This document shows, in pieces, positions 1 through 10,950 of a stretch of 64,000 nt of DNA. The notes under the pieces were generated by a model, which saw only the letters and a list, made by a program, of their open reading frames with translations, made no database searches and was not told the DNA's origin. A program made the position numbers and the translations under genes. Numbering within the stretch: position 1 is the stretch's first letter; the number at the start of each line of letters is the position of its first letter. Source of the stretch: Siphonodentalium dalli (Eukaryota > Mollusca > Scaphopoda > Gadilida > Siphonodentaliidae); assembly GCA_032622095.1 (NCBI GenBank), contig CP136066.1, positions 192,932,816-192,996,815 on the forward strand. The letters run 5' to 3'.

Positions 1-247
1 CCGATACATCCACACCATCACATTCCGGTCTAATAGTGTCTAACCTGCCATCATCACATTCATCCTCATTCTGAGTTAGGTGATTTTGAGTAAAGTGGGC
101 TTCCATATGAAGAATCAGTGGAGAACACTCTCTAAATTTGAGAGAACAAACACCACATATAAATATATCTGAATCAACTGATAATCCAGACTGATTTTCC
201 TTGGCACTGTCTGTTTTTTCATCCATGACACTCGATGCGCCATTCAT
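1..247 (-). CDS. C2H2 zinc-finger protein, N-terminal exon (partial)
   Basis: Open frame on the minus strand from an ATG at 247-245 to the window edge, 82 codons. An in-frame TGA lies 13 codons upstream, so this ATG is the first available; a second ATG at 226-224 is possible. Residues 31-51 form a canonical C2H2 finger: C31-x2-C34, hydrophobic F38 and L44, then H47-x3-H51. The finger is followed by an acidic, Asn/Asp-rich stretch. A Ser/Asp/Glu-rich N-terminus precedes it. Such proteins usually bind DNA in the nucleus, but one finger cannot identify the family member. The protein continues to the left of the window. The sequence is unique in the window and shows none of the flanking repeats, which favours a host gene over a transposon. 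Confidence 0.7.
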   Translation of the reverse strand, partial: MNGASSVMDEKTDSAKENQSGLSVDSDIFICGVCSLKFRECSPLILHMEAHFTQNHLTQNEDECDDGRLDTIRPECDGVDVS

Positions 248-1363
248 ATTAAAGCTGTGAAGCTGCACCAGTCTTTGAGGAAGTCAGGTACATGTTTCAT
301 CTTGTTTCAAAAAGCTTCTCAAATGATCAATTGAAGCCCTGTGAAAAAAGTGTTAAATTTATATTATGAGTCTTACTATGATTATAAAATGTTTTCGCAC
401 TTAATTCAAAATGAACACTGCAACTTAATCAGTTACTTCTGTATGGGAGGCCATTTTCACATTTATTCCTCATTTGCGCTTCTGCCAGTACAAATCATAG
501 TGTATTTGTGCTCTGCAGTAAAATGAGTTGTACTTGAATGCACGCTACAAGTTTGAATTGTTCAGGGAAATATAATAAAAGGGATTATATCACCTCGTTG
601 CATTCCATTCTATGTGACCATGTTTTCGCCACATGGTGTCAAAGGGGATTACATCACATCGAAGCATTCCATTTGCTTATCGCACACTATCATGGCTTTT
701 CGCAAATATGTCGATAGGGTTCGTTAAAGGGGAATTTAAGACACAGGAAATATAGTGTTACATCGGTGTTAGAAAAATAAACTTATTAGAAAACTCCCAT
801 CACCATTTACCCGGGCTTTGGACCGGCTCATAAATAATTTGATGAAGCTGGTTTAAAGTTTTTTTTTTCTTGGTTGGGGCGATGTCGCTGAACTCAGTCG
901 TAATCGGATGGTGTATACACCTGACGTTGTCGACGAACACGCATATCAGGAGGTTGCTGAATGTTGTCCATTGACAGCCTGGTGGATTCCATAATCGAAA
1001 GCTCAGTTGTAACATTGCATTGATTATTCACTTGCGAACACACATAACAGGGCTGTGTGACAGGCATATTTGAAATTGAAATACAAATCTGTACCGGAAA
1101 AAAATAGCCATATATACGACACAAGGTATTAGACCAGATACGAACCCTCACACTGAGTTAGCCAATTAATCTACAGGCATAAACAATGTCTCGTCATAAT
1201 TATAATGGTTGTCGCGCCAGAGGGATTTCCACACAGAAGCAGTCAGCGATACAGATAAACATAGTCATATAGAGTTAAACGAGGTTTCCTTGACACCTGA
1301 TTATATGTTACTCAATTGAGTAAAGATGCCACTATCTAGTGCTGGCACCTATTATAGTATATT
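248..1363. other. Intergenic / upstream region without recognisable gene
   Basis: AT-rich DNA upstream of the zinc-finger exon. Two imperfect direct copies of a stretch containing GGGATTA-ATCAC and GCATTCCATT lie about 60 bp apart at 580-675. The short frames here have no recognisable composition or motif. Confidence 0.5.
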
Positions 1364-1372
1364 ATATATAGA

Positions 1373-2720
1373 GGATCATCAGGGATGAAGTGGTTAAGCA
1401 TATGGACTCCAATGACTTATTCAATAAAGAACAGCATGGGTTTCGAGCTAAAAGATCATGTGTAACACAGCTACTTGAAGTACAAGATGACTGGTTCAGA
1501 GCACTTGAGGATGAAAACAATATAGATGCAATATACCTTGACTTCAGGAAAGCCTTCAACACAGTGCCACATGGAAGGCTAATGAAAAAGCTATCATTCT
1601 ACGGAATTAAAGGAGAGGTTTACAGCTGGATTAAGGATTTTTTATCAGGAAGGAAGCAGGCAGTCAGAGTATCTGACAAATATTCATCGCAGAAAAAAGT
1701 AACTAGTGGCATCCCTCAAGGCTCAGTTCTAGGACCGATATTGTTTTTAATCTTCATCAATGACATCACCAATAATGTGAAGAGCAATGTCAAGATTTTT
1801 GCTGATGACACCAAACTGTATAGAAATGTCAATAACCAAGAAGATGCAGAAGATTTACAGCGAGACCTTGACCAGCTATCTGACTGGTCCGACAAATGGT
1901 TATTGAGATTTAACGCAGCAAAATGCAAAGTGATGCATATAGGGAAAAGCAACACGGGACAAAAGTACAACATCACAGAGAATGAGTCACATTATGAAAT
2001 AGAGGAAACCACGGAAGAAAAGGACATAGGAGTCATCTTTAACAACAACATGAAATTCTCAACACATATTGCAAAGAGCGTCCAAAGAGCTAATCAAAGA
2101 ATAGGCATAATAAACAGAACTTTCAGCTACATCGATGAAGAGATGCTTAAAATCCTATACAAATCTTTTGTTCGACCAGTATTAGAATACGGATCATCCA
2201 TTTGGAACCCACACTATAAGAAATACAAAACCATGATAGAAAGCGTACAGAGACGAGCAACGAGAATAGTCACAAGCTTGAGGGGCATGCAGTACGAAGA
2301 AAGGATAAGGAAACTAGGCATTCCAACACTAGAGTACAGGAGAGAACGATGTGACATGATCCAAATTTTCAAGATAATAGAAGGATATGATGAAGCTGAT
2401 CTACCAATGATAATGGATAAAGAGAGTCGAACAAGAGGGCACAGTAAAAAATTAAGAAAGGAACTATTCACTAGTACAAGGACAAGCAACAATTTTGTGG
2501 CGAGAAATATAAATTCATGGAACGGTCTAACGGATATATGCGTCTCGGCAAATACGATCAATGAATTTAAATCAATTCTTAATGACCAATGGAGAGACCA
2601 AGAAAATAAATTCCACTACGATTTCAATGACATGCGCAACACAAATTTGAATTCAAGGACTAACGTATTACCCACAACAAGCGAAAGCTTATAAGGCTCA
2701 AGAATACAGGTAAAAAAACA
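1373..2720 (+). mobile_element. 5'-truncated non-LTR retrotransposon (LINE), CR1/jockey-type
   Basis: The insert starts directly inside the reverse transcriptase domain and ends in GGTAAAAAAACA. It is flanked by an identical 9-bp direct repeat, ATATATAGA, at 1364-1372 and 2721-2729, which I read as the target-site duplication. The repeat is AT-only apart from one G, so chance is not excluded. The endonuclease and first RT blocks are missing, the usual result of incomplete target-primed reverse transcription. Confidence 0.75.
1375..2694 (+). CDS. Reverse transcriptase domain of a LINE ORF2 (N-terminally truncated)
   Basis: About 440 codons open to a TAA at 2692-2694. The recognisable RT blocks are QHGFR near the start, DFRKAFNTVPH (motif A aspartate), SGIPQGSVLGPILF (motif B) and the catalytic FADDTK (motif C). 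A thumb region rich in Arg/Lys follows (VLEYGSSIW and a later ERIRKL stretch). In living elements this enzyme copies the LINE RNA onto nicked chromosomal DNA. The N-terminal apurinic-type endonuclease is absent, and the frame begins abruptly after a stop at 1369-1371, so no native start codon exists; the first GTG at 1390 is not a real start. The frame has no stops or frameshifts, so the insertion looks recent. Jockey, CR1 and Rex/L2 clades share these motifs and cannot be separated by eye. Confidence 0.85.
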   Translation: MIRDEVVKHMDSNDLFNKEQHGFRAKRSCVTQLLEVQDDWFRALEDENNIDAIYLDFRKAFNTVPHGRLMKKLSFYGIKGEVYSWIKDFLSGRKQAVRVSDKYSSQKKVTSGIPQGSVLGPILFLIFINDITNNVKSNVKIFADDTKLYRNVNNQEDAEDLQRDLDQLSDWSDKWLLRFNAAKCKVMHIGKSNTGQKYNITENESHYEIEETTEEKDIGVIFNNNMKFSTHIAKSVQRANQRIGIINRTFSYIDEEMLKILYKSFVRPVLEYGSSIWNPHYKKYKTMIESVQRRATRIVTSLRGMQYEERIRKLGIPTLEYRRERCDMIQIFKIIEGYDEADLPMIMDKESRTRGHSKKLRKELFTSTRTSNNFVARNINSWNGLTDICVSANTINEFKSILNDQWRDQENKFHYDFNDMRNTNLNSRTNVLPTTSESL

Positions 2721-2729
2721 ATATATAGA

Positions 2730-3290
2730 TCTATTATAAGATTTCATAATTGGTGACAACTTCATATTAACATTAACGATGAGACAATTGATGGATACAC
2801 ATAGATATAATGCTAAATGTTAATAGCTGGGCTGACTTCGTATGGGGCCGACTTCGTATGGGCCGACTTCGTGGTGGGGCCGACTTCTCCTGTAGGCTGT
2901 ATTCCAGGAAACCAGTAACAAATAATTTAACGCTCTTTATGTTTACCATATCCGGATCTAAACAAAAGCGTAATTAACTACTATGTGAATTTGGCCTCAC
3001 ATAGAATTCAGCTAGGATAGCTGAATACAGATTTTGCCAGACCTGGTGTAAAAATAAGGCCTCCAAATATGAAAACTTCAGGGTTATTTTTCTCGGAAAA
3101 TCATAATTATAATATATACAACCTTATAAATATCATGTGACTATCTCTTTATCATAATTAGACACAAGTCCAGATTTAATTGAAATCAATTGTGTGTAAT
3201 ATATTTATATAATTTATATACTTTACTGACTTTAAATATCGTGATTGGAACGTAAACAAAGCACCGATCGCGTTAGATATTTTTTCTGGT
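2730..3290. other. AT-rich spacer
   Basis: No gene seen. A short direct repeat of GGCCGACTTCGT(ATG) occurs three times at about 2830-2890. Confidence 0.4.
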
Positions 3291-3293
3291 TTG

Positions 3294-3960
3294 TCAAAAT
3301 AGAGACCATTTGAGGGCGATGTGGACACACACCTTGCTGGTGTGTGAATCAATCAAAATCCACGCCGACAAATAATATGTATGCGTAGCTATGCGTTTGT
3401 GGCCAGTGATACCTAAATTATATGCGTAGCTATGTTTTGAATATCGCCGATGAAGAATCACTAAATCGTCTGTGTTTGGTTGCGGTTCGAGAACATTGTA
3501 CACAGTCTTTTTATCCTTTCGTCGCTTCAAACAAAACTTGCCGCTATTTCTAACAACTTCTGTCATGCTTTCACGAATGAAGAAAGAGGTCTGACTCGAA
3601 GATTTCGACTCCCAGGCACCACAGTCATCCCACCACGAACTTTTCAATCCACGAATAGTCCTATCCACATTGTCAGAATTATCTACCTTAAAACCAACAT
3701 TCTCCTTCTTTCCAATCGGAATATTGGATAAAAGTTCTTCCGTGGAAGATAGAAAATCTATGATTTGAGCCACGCTCAAGAACTTACCAGTATGTAACAA
3801 CATACCACTGTCTACTAAAGGAACATTGTTTTCGGATAGTATGTCGTTGTCACTACACTGGTCAGTGACTGGGGCTGACTAGAAAGTTCCCCTTTCGGAG
3901 ATGAAGTAACGGGACCTGGTGCAAATTCCGGAACATTTGAACTGGGATTGAAGAAGACAC
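3294..3960 (-). pseudogene. Orphan ORF remnant, unrecognised family
   Basis: A minus-strand frame stays open from a stop at 3881-3879 to 3294, with an ATG at 3803. The composition looks like true protein: a SWWDDCGAW block, VDNSDNV, KKTVYNVLEPQP and DDLVILHRRYSKHS. Upstream, a second frame reads plausible Pro/Ser-rich coding sequence (about 3870-3960), suggesting a frameshift near 3870. The last 35 or so codons run into copies of the minisatellite that dominates 6481-7346, so the natural C-terminus has been lost. From memory, unverified, the blocks resemble a multicopy invertebrate family sometimes labelled vertnin-like or transposon-associated. Function unknown. Confidence 0.5.
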
Positions 3961-4030
3961 ATCATTATCATGTGTTTACGCAGTGAAAACAAACAAATCT
4001 TCAAATGAGCTTCAAAGGAGAAACTGCCAG

Positions 4031-4118
4031 ATATTTATGAAACTAGTCTAAGAATTTTCAGTTTTCTCGAGCCTCCGGCGAGAGAAAACTGAAAATTCGT
4101 GACGAGTTTCATAAATAT
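4031..4118. repeat. Foldback hairpin
   Basis: Two arms of about 39 bp, beginning ATATTTATGAAACTAG and ending CGAGTTTCATAAATAT, surround a loop of about 10 bp. The stem is nearly perfect. It is probably a small MITE or a relic of one. Confidence 0.7.
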
Positions 4119-4266
4119 CATATGAGAGAACACGAATTACATATTCTATTTATCATATGACACCTATAAATTGATTATGATGTCCAAAACGCACACAAAT
4201 CACTAAATAGCTATATGACATCGGTTAATGTGACGTCACTTCATTGCATCGGAAGCCCAATTACAC

Positions 4267-6113
4267 CTGAGCCGTAATTTCGCTAAAATCCGGATTGAGA
4301 ATCCAAAGCCGATTACGGGGGGCGGAGCTAATTTCGGATTCTAGGTCAGATTTTGAAATCCACGTGGTCTCCGAAACTCTCCCCCAGCGTCAAACATGGC
4401 TCATGTATTTGACACAAGTATCATTTGTATCTTATATTTATAAAGTGCATGTTTGTTGTGAAAGTCATGCTGTTCTTCTATGTGTGTATACACGGCACAT
4501 AATTTGCTGCCAATCCGACTTAATCGCATCTTTTTTTCAAGTTAAAGTGTGTTTATTGATGATGGCAAGCATATCTAAACATGACAGCTCTAGGCCTCCT
4601 GAATCAAATTCCGAAGATGTTGTGAAGAACACACGGAACTTGTCAGTTGAACAGGGACGTGACGACAGGGGTTGATTGGGTGTCTCGACCCCCACCCCGA
4701 ACTTTGGTACAATTTGCTAAGCTGTGCAGTCATTCATACGTGAGGAAAATCAGGATTATTTTGACTAACTGTTTCAAATAATGATACGTACAAGCCAACA
4801 AACGCAACAAACAAACCCGATTTTAAATAAATACATATACAAACTTATGACTAACTCGAGAGAGGGTGTGTCCAGTGATCTGTATATATGTTCAACTTGT
4901 TTTGGTAGTCATGTTGCTTTGCCATTACTAATTATTTATTTTTTCAGTGTAATGACATATGGGAGAGGGGGTACCCTTAAGTGAGTCAGTACTTGTCCCC
5001 CAATTCCTTTGTATGTATAAACAAATGTATGTGTTATATATCATGTGTTATCTAAATTTGACATATATTTGAAATAAATATATCTAAACTAAACTTTGGT
5101 ACATTCCAGCAGTCGGAAATTTCATGCATGACACAACATTAGTTGGACATTAATTTGACACCATATATAGGTTGGCATTGTTCTCATTGTTTGATTTTGT
5201 TCAACCAGTAAAAGTTGGTAATTTTCCAATCTTAGTGTTTGTCAGATTGGATATTTCCAAGGAGAGCAAATTGAATTCTGCGAACCTGTGAGATTGATGT
5301 TTGGTTCAATGGGGGGGGGGGGGTGCAGTTGGCCGGAAATTTGAGGAAACTTCTAGCCACGTCCCTAGAACATGTGTCTGTTGTCTATACAGAGACTATT
5401 GCGCAAAACGACTGCATTTAACGAAACAAAACATGTTAAAATTGCTATAACTTTAAGACTAGATGATAGTACATACGTGTATCTGATAATCCATCGATAC
5501 CATATAATCCTACTATTTCTTGAATAAGAAGAAACATTATAATAACGAACACAGCAGAAGACATATCCATGCAGGTTCATATGAATTCGGTCAATGGTGA
5601 CGTATCCGCCGAATTCGAAATCGACATGCGTTCGGGCGGTATTTTAAGGATGGAATTATGAAATGGACATATGAAAGTGACAATCAACAATGATTTGCCA
5701 TCAACCGAAGTGCTCCCCCAGCGTTACTGTCAATAGCGTTATTATTTGGCTAATTTCAGTAATATTCTCCCAGTTTACATTCAATAAAACAAATTTGTCT
5801 CCGCATTTAAAATTCTTTGATATAGATCGTTTATATTCTGCAATAATTTGTACACAAGAGACGGATTCTTATGTTTTATTGTGTTTTTAAACTCTGAGGT
5901 GGCGGAATCTCGGTTTGTTTACATTACGAACATTTGAGTCCGTAATCGGAATCCGAATCCAAATCGGATTACCACGAAATTAGGATTACGGTCTGTTCGT
6001 TTACTGATTCTGCAAATTTGTGGTCTGTTCTTTTGCCGAACCAAGTCGTACGGGGACCAATCTGTAATCTGGATCCAGAATCTGAAACGGATTTTAGCGA
6101 AATAACGCCTCTG
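4267..6113. mobile_element. Non-autonomous DNA transposon with ~25-bp TIRs
   Basis: The left end (CTGAG-CGTAATTTCGCTAAAATCCG) is matched in inverted orientation by the right end (CGGATTTTAGCGAAATAACGCCTCTG), with an unbroken 16-bp core ATTTCGCTAAAATCCG. No matching 8-bp flanks were found, so the exact ends and superfamily stay open; the CAGAGGCG-like right end recalls hAT elements. The interior has no coding frame. It holds a G12 tract near 5310 and a short CTCCCCCAGCGT direct repeat at 4380 and 5713. Confidence 0.55.
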
Positions 6114-6480
6114 GTGAACTAGCAGAAATAATATTCACGCGAAGATATATAGTGCGCTATTCTGTTCTCTGTGACATTATATCGTATGTTTATTAGATAA
6201 ATACGAATTACATATTCTATTTATCGTATAACAATGTCCAAAACTATATATTTCAAAATTATAATTGCGAGAATTTCGGCATCGCGTTGATTGACGCGCA
6301 CGAATTTGACCTGCATTTAGTTAGAGATGCGGCTCGGCTCAGGCTGAAATTCAGCCAATCAGAACACACTTTTTGTCAACAAACCAATCAAATTATCGGA
6401 AGGTGATATGAACTAGTAGTTCATATGAAATTGATTTATGACATACTTTCCAACGTAAATAATGATTGAGTCATATGATA

Positions 6481-7346
6481 AATAAATTATATGCGTAGCT
6501 GAGATTGTGTGGCAAGTGAAGCATAAATTATATGCGTATACCGGTAGCTATGATTGTGTGACAAGTACATGTGATACCGGTACACAAATTATATATGCGT
6601 AGCTATGATTGTGTGGCCAGTGATACATAAAGTATATGCACGCATAGATATGATTGTGTGGCCAGTGATACATAAATGATATGCGTAGCTATGATTCTAC
6701 GGCCAGTGAAACATAAATTATATGCGTAGCTAAGATTGTGTGGCCAATGATACATACCTTATAAACTAGCCGAGATTGTGTGGCCAGTGATACATAAATT
6801 ATATGCGTAGCTATGATTGTGCGGTTAGTGATAAATACATTATGATTATATGCGTAGCTAAGATTGCGTGACATGTGATACATAAATTATATACGTAGCC
6901 AAGATTGTGTGGCCAATGATACATACATTATATATGCTAGCTAAGATTGTGTGGCCATATAAGTGATACATAAACTATATGCATATATATGATTGTGTGG
7001 CCAGTGATGCATACATGATATGCGTAGCTATGATTGTGCGGTCAGTGATACATAAATTATATGTGTATCAAAGATTGTGTGGCCAGTACATAAATTATAT
7101 GCGTATAGCTATGAGTGTGTGGCCATTGATACATAAATTATATGCGTAATTAATATTATGTAGCTGGTGATATATATATATACATTGTGCGTAGCTAAGA
7201 TTGTGTGGCCAATGATACATACATTATAAACTAGCTAAGATTGTGTGGCCAGTGATACATACATTATAAACTAGCTAAGATTGTGTGGCCAGTGATACAT
7301 AAATTATATGCGTAGCTAAGATTGCGTGACATGTGATACATAAATG
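6481..7346. repeat. Minisatellite, ~41-bp degenerate units
   Basis: About 20 units around the consensus GATTGTGTGGCCAGTGATACATAAATTATATGCGTAGCTA. Units vary by small indels (for example CGGTCAGTG or GACATGTG in place of GGCCAGTG). Two further units lie at about 3370-3440, inside the end of the orphan ORF. No spacer/repeat alternation is present. Confidence 0.9.
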
Positions 7347-7775
7347 GTACCATTAACGTGAAGCAGTCGGGTATATAGAAGCGGCGTATAGGGGCAGTGC
7401 AAACGTGGCAGCGGAGCGCGTTATATTAGGATATATATATATATAGGCCCCTTTGTTTTATTTGTTTTAACCTGACTTACTACTATTTGATTTTAACAAA
7501 TCTGCGGGTCCCAGTTTGCCAAGTTTCCAGTTGATCAAGATCCTAGTTAGCTGGCAATCCACACAATGCAACGCTTCACATCGTTGCAAAATGGCGTGTT
7601 TATATTATACATAACACCGAAGAACGCTTAATTGTATTATGCTCTCGACCAACTTCAACCGGGAAAGTTTAGAATAATACAAATAACAATAATCATGAGC
7701 ACGATCAAACTTGACTTGCAATATGTTAAAGAGCGTCTGGGGATAATTACCAGGTTTACCTATATATACTATAAC

Positions 7776-8992
7776 CAGGGCCGTAACTTCCCCAAAATAT
7801 TGGGGGGGTGTATCGTTTCTTTGCCCGACATCTCCACCAAATTGCCCGATTTTTCTGGGGTTCTCCGTTCTCCCCGCCCCCCCCCCTCCCATTGAATTAT
7901 GGGTACTGTCTACAGCCGTTGGCCTACTCCAGAGACTAGGCGTGGAGCTAATAAGCTAACCTGACATACCCTTTCAGCACTATCAATGCTATATGAGATT
8001 AGAAAACAATGCGTGTACTCACCATGAAGAAGATAATTTCTTTTGAACTTAACAGGAATCCTTGGAATATACACAAGCTGATTATGAACAATAACACCAC
8101 ATACTCCAAAAGTTAGTATTATATATATTTTTACATTGTGTGAATGGCAGATCCAATGAAAATGTATCCATGAGAATATACTGAAATATTTTGAATTGTA
8201 AACTGTTAAACTAAATCAGTTACAGACTTTATATATAGAGAGCATATTACTAATTATTCACCAATCTTAATTCGCCTATCTTTCATTTCACTTCCGCAAA
8301 CTTGACATTTAACTTTGTGTGCCAATAAGTTCAATTTCTCTGAATTTTGGGTTTCTTTGATAATGGTTCATCCATGATGAGAAATTTATTCTCGAATGAA
8401 GTATATTTGTCTTTCCATCACTTATATTGGATACACTCAATTGGGTCATGTTATGCTACAAGATGCCTGACTAATTTGATAGTTCTGCCATTAAAAGTGA
8501 GTTCAAAGACCCCTATGGTATATGTGAATTGAAAGTCTCACTTAGTTAGACAAGACACATCCTGGGACCTGTATATCCTTACTGTAGCTTAACTGTGGCA
8601 TTTTTTATGGCTCACTCTGTGGTATCTGGTGTTGATATGACACCATGTTGTTGAGCATTATATTACAATCAATTTGACAAGGAATGGCCATCACAATTTT
8701 AGCACTGGGTAACACCAGAGATATGTAACACCGTTACAGCTGATTTATTGCATCCCATTAAGCTGCTATAATTGTATGTACACACATGAATGCTGCTGTT
8801 GGGCAAACTTAGACTCCAGGAGCACTATTTTAAAATTATGTCTGCAAGTTTTCAGAAACAACAATTGCAACTACAGAGCTTTGCATGAAAAAGTTACACT
8901 GTCTTTGCCCGACAACTGCCCGACGAACTACGGTAACTGTCTGGATATTTGGGGGGGGGTGACACCCCACACCCCCAGGATTTACTGCCCTG
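7776..8992. mobile_element. Non-autonomous hAT-type transposon with 8-bp TSD
   Basis: The element starts CAGGGCCGTAA and ends TTACTGCCCTG. It is flanked by a perfect 8-bp direct repeat, ACTATAAC, at 7768-7775 and 8993-9000. CAGGG-type termini with an 8-bp duplication are hallmarks of hAT elements. Both ends carry G-rich runs and TTTGCCCGAC motifs just inside the termini. Length is 1,217 bp and no transposase frame is visible, so it must have been mobilised by a relative elsewhere. Confidence 0.88.
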
Positions 8993-9000
8993 ACTATAAC

Positions 9001-9360
9001 ATGCAGTGACAAGGTTCACAAGTCCAGTTTTGGGGAAAAACACACCATCTATCATATAGTCCTCATAAATTCGCAAAATATTTCTTATCAGTCACACTAT
9101 ATTCCATTGTGTATTATTGGCCATGAAATTTCCTTTCTTTTGATGTATAATTCGATATATATATACTATATGTATAGTATAAAACGAAAGGAAGTCTAGA
9201 TATCGTATCGAAAACTAGCAAAAGTCGCCGACGAAAAGCGGTCGTCAGTTTCCCTGTAGTGATTAAACACGGATACTGATTCAATTATTACGATTACAAT
9301 TGCCGAACGTGCGAATTCCCCGTGCGATATGTCGACTTCCCTTAAATATATTTCGTCAAG
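9001..9360. other. AT-rich spacer
   Basis: No gene seen. A CCTTTCTTTTGATGTATAAT stretch at 9131-9150 recurs in inverted orientation at about 31300-31320, indicating a dispersed repeat. Confidence 0.4.
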
Positions 9361-9660
9361 TTAATATCAAACTAGAAGGTGACCCGACTTCGTCCGGGCT
9401 TTGACATTGAATTGACCATTTTGAAGGTCAAGGTCAGGTGGGGTCACGATTTGACCCGTCCAAAACACTCCCTGGAAACAATTACCACTATGGTCCACTA
9501 AGTATCAAATTTTGTCAAAATCCGTCTGGCAATTTTCCAACACCAACACCCCAAAAATGGTGGAAATTGGGCAAGCGGATACCGGGAAATCGGCCCAGCG
9601 GATACCGAGATACCCTATGTATCAAATTTCGTCCGTAAAAATCCGCCAGTTTTACCCGAT
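9361..9660 (+). repeat. Dispersed repeat with GAAGGTCAAGGTCA motif
   Basis: Contains TTTTGAAGGTCAAGGTCAGG followed by AAATTTTGTCAAAATCCGTC and a repeated CGGATACCG. The GAAGGTCAAGGTCA block followed by a sentence-like AAGTTTCATCGAAATC block is shared with 10219-10376. I read both as SINE/LINE tail-type repeats. Confidence 0.5.
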
Positions 9661-10218
9661 TTGATTTCCACTAAAGTATGTAAACGCGCGCCTCATATAC
9701 ACACGCTCATTAATTATCAAGCTTCAACGTAAAGATAAATTAGCATTGTATGGTAAATTTTAACTAATTATTTTCTCGCAGTCAAAGTTGAACAATTTCG
9801 ATGTTGTTGACATTGACGGCTTGGGGCCACCGGTAGATTCCATTTCGCAACAACGAAGTATCATTTCAGCTAAATGGATTCTTGGATGAGATTCCAGACC
9901 CGCGGGGTAAATGTAAACAGCTTGAGCCTATGCGTGGTGTGAATATACAAAAAATAAATCTATCGACAATAGACCTAAGAATATTAGCTGTAACAAAATT
10001 TATATATCAGAAATTGTAATAAATGATATATTTTGGGATAGATGCACGATTTTTAATAGCCTGCAAATTGACAATATATATTGTAAATGTTATAATTTTG
10101 GGAAAAATACACGATGCGTAATTGCATGCCTGCAAATTGCTAACGTTCGTCGACGTATGAATATAGAGTTATCCTCCCTGCATCGCAGTGCTAAATCCGG
10201 CGTGATAGCACTGCGGAT

Positions 10219-10376
10219 CCAGAGATATGAGTTTTGAAGGTCAAGGTCACGTCGCACGGGCAAATCAATAGGCCTATGTTAACCCCCGGCCGAAAATACC
10301 ACCACTTACCAAGTTTCATCGAAATCTGGTCGGTCGTTTTTGAGTTCATCGATTACACACACACACACACACGCAC
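10219..10376 (+). repeat. SINE-like repeat ending in (CA)n
   Basis: GTTTTGAAGGTCAAGGTCAC, then CAAGTTTCATCGAAATCTGGTC, then a CA microsatellite at 10351-10376. The conserved block plus simple-repeat tail fits a SINE or LINE 3' end. Confidence 0.5.
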
Positions 10377-10399
10377 ATACTTGTATGTGTGTTCAATCG

Positions 10400-10950
10400 G
10401 GGACACAAGCTGCAAACCTACAATCGGGGACACCCTTATTTTTAATAGCAGAGCTCCCAATTTTTTAGAGTTATGTCCCATATACCACATAAACATTATG
10501 AGCGACAGCAAGCATCTGTATACCAGAAATGTCTGAAAATAGAATTCGGGGTTTGTTATGTACTAATAGGGGACACCGTGGATACACCTGTGTTTTCCCG
10601 AGTGTGAGAAAGGTGGACACACACCGGGGTAAGATATTTGATGATAGGGGACACGAGTATACACAATATGTGTTTTCAAAATGCGGACATTAAATTCCCC
10701 CCCTGTGTTTTCAGAATACGGACATTAAAGTATTAAAGTGTGAGTAATGGGGGACACACATCGGGATCATACACATGATGATTGGGGACAGGAAAACACA
10801 CACCCTGTGTGTCTCCAAATGCTGACATTTGATTTTTTTCCCATGTGTTTTCAAAATACTAAAATGCTAACCCCACAAAGAGACCAAGGGGGACACCACC
10901 AACAAAGGAGTCTGTCTAAAAATAACATTCATGTTTCTAAAAAATAGATT
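10400..10950 (+). repeat. Degenerate GGGGACAC-rich repeat
   Basis: GGGGACA recurs at about 10421, 10568, 10648, 10749 and 10784, each followed by CACACA and TGTGTTTTC-AAAT blocks. The same vocabulary (GGGGACA, TCTAAAAATA, ACACAC) makes up the 118-bp sub-repeats of the satellite array at 13.2-27.2 kb, so this is likely a diverged relative. Confidence 0.55.

Noticed and set aside
6481-7346. Regular repeats that might be taken for a CRISPR array
   Set aside because: Units are contiguous and degenerate with no unique spacers, and the genome is eukaryotic.
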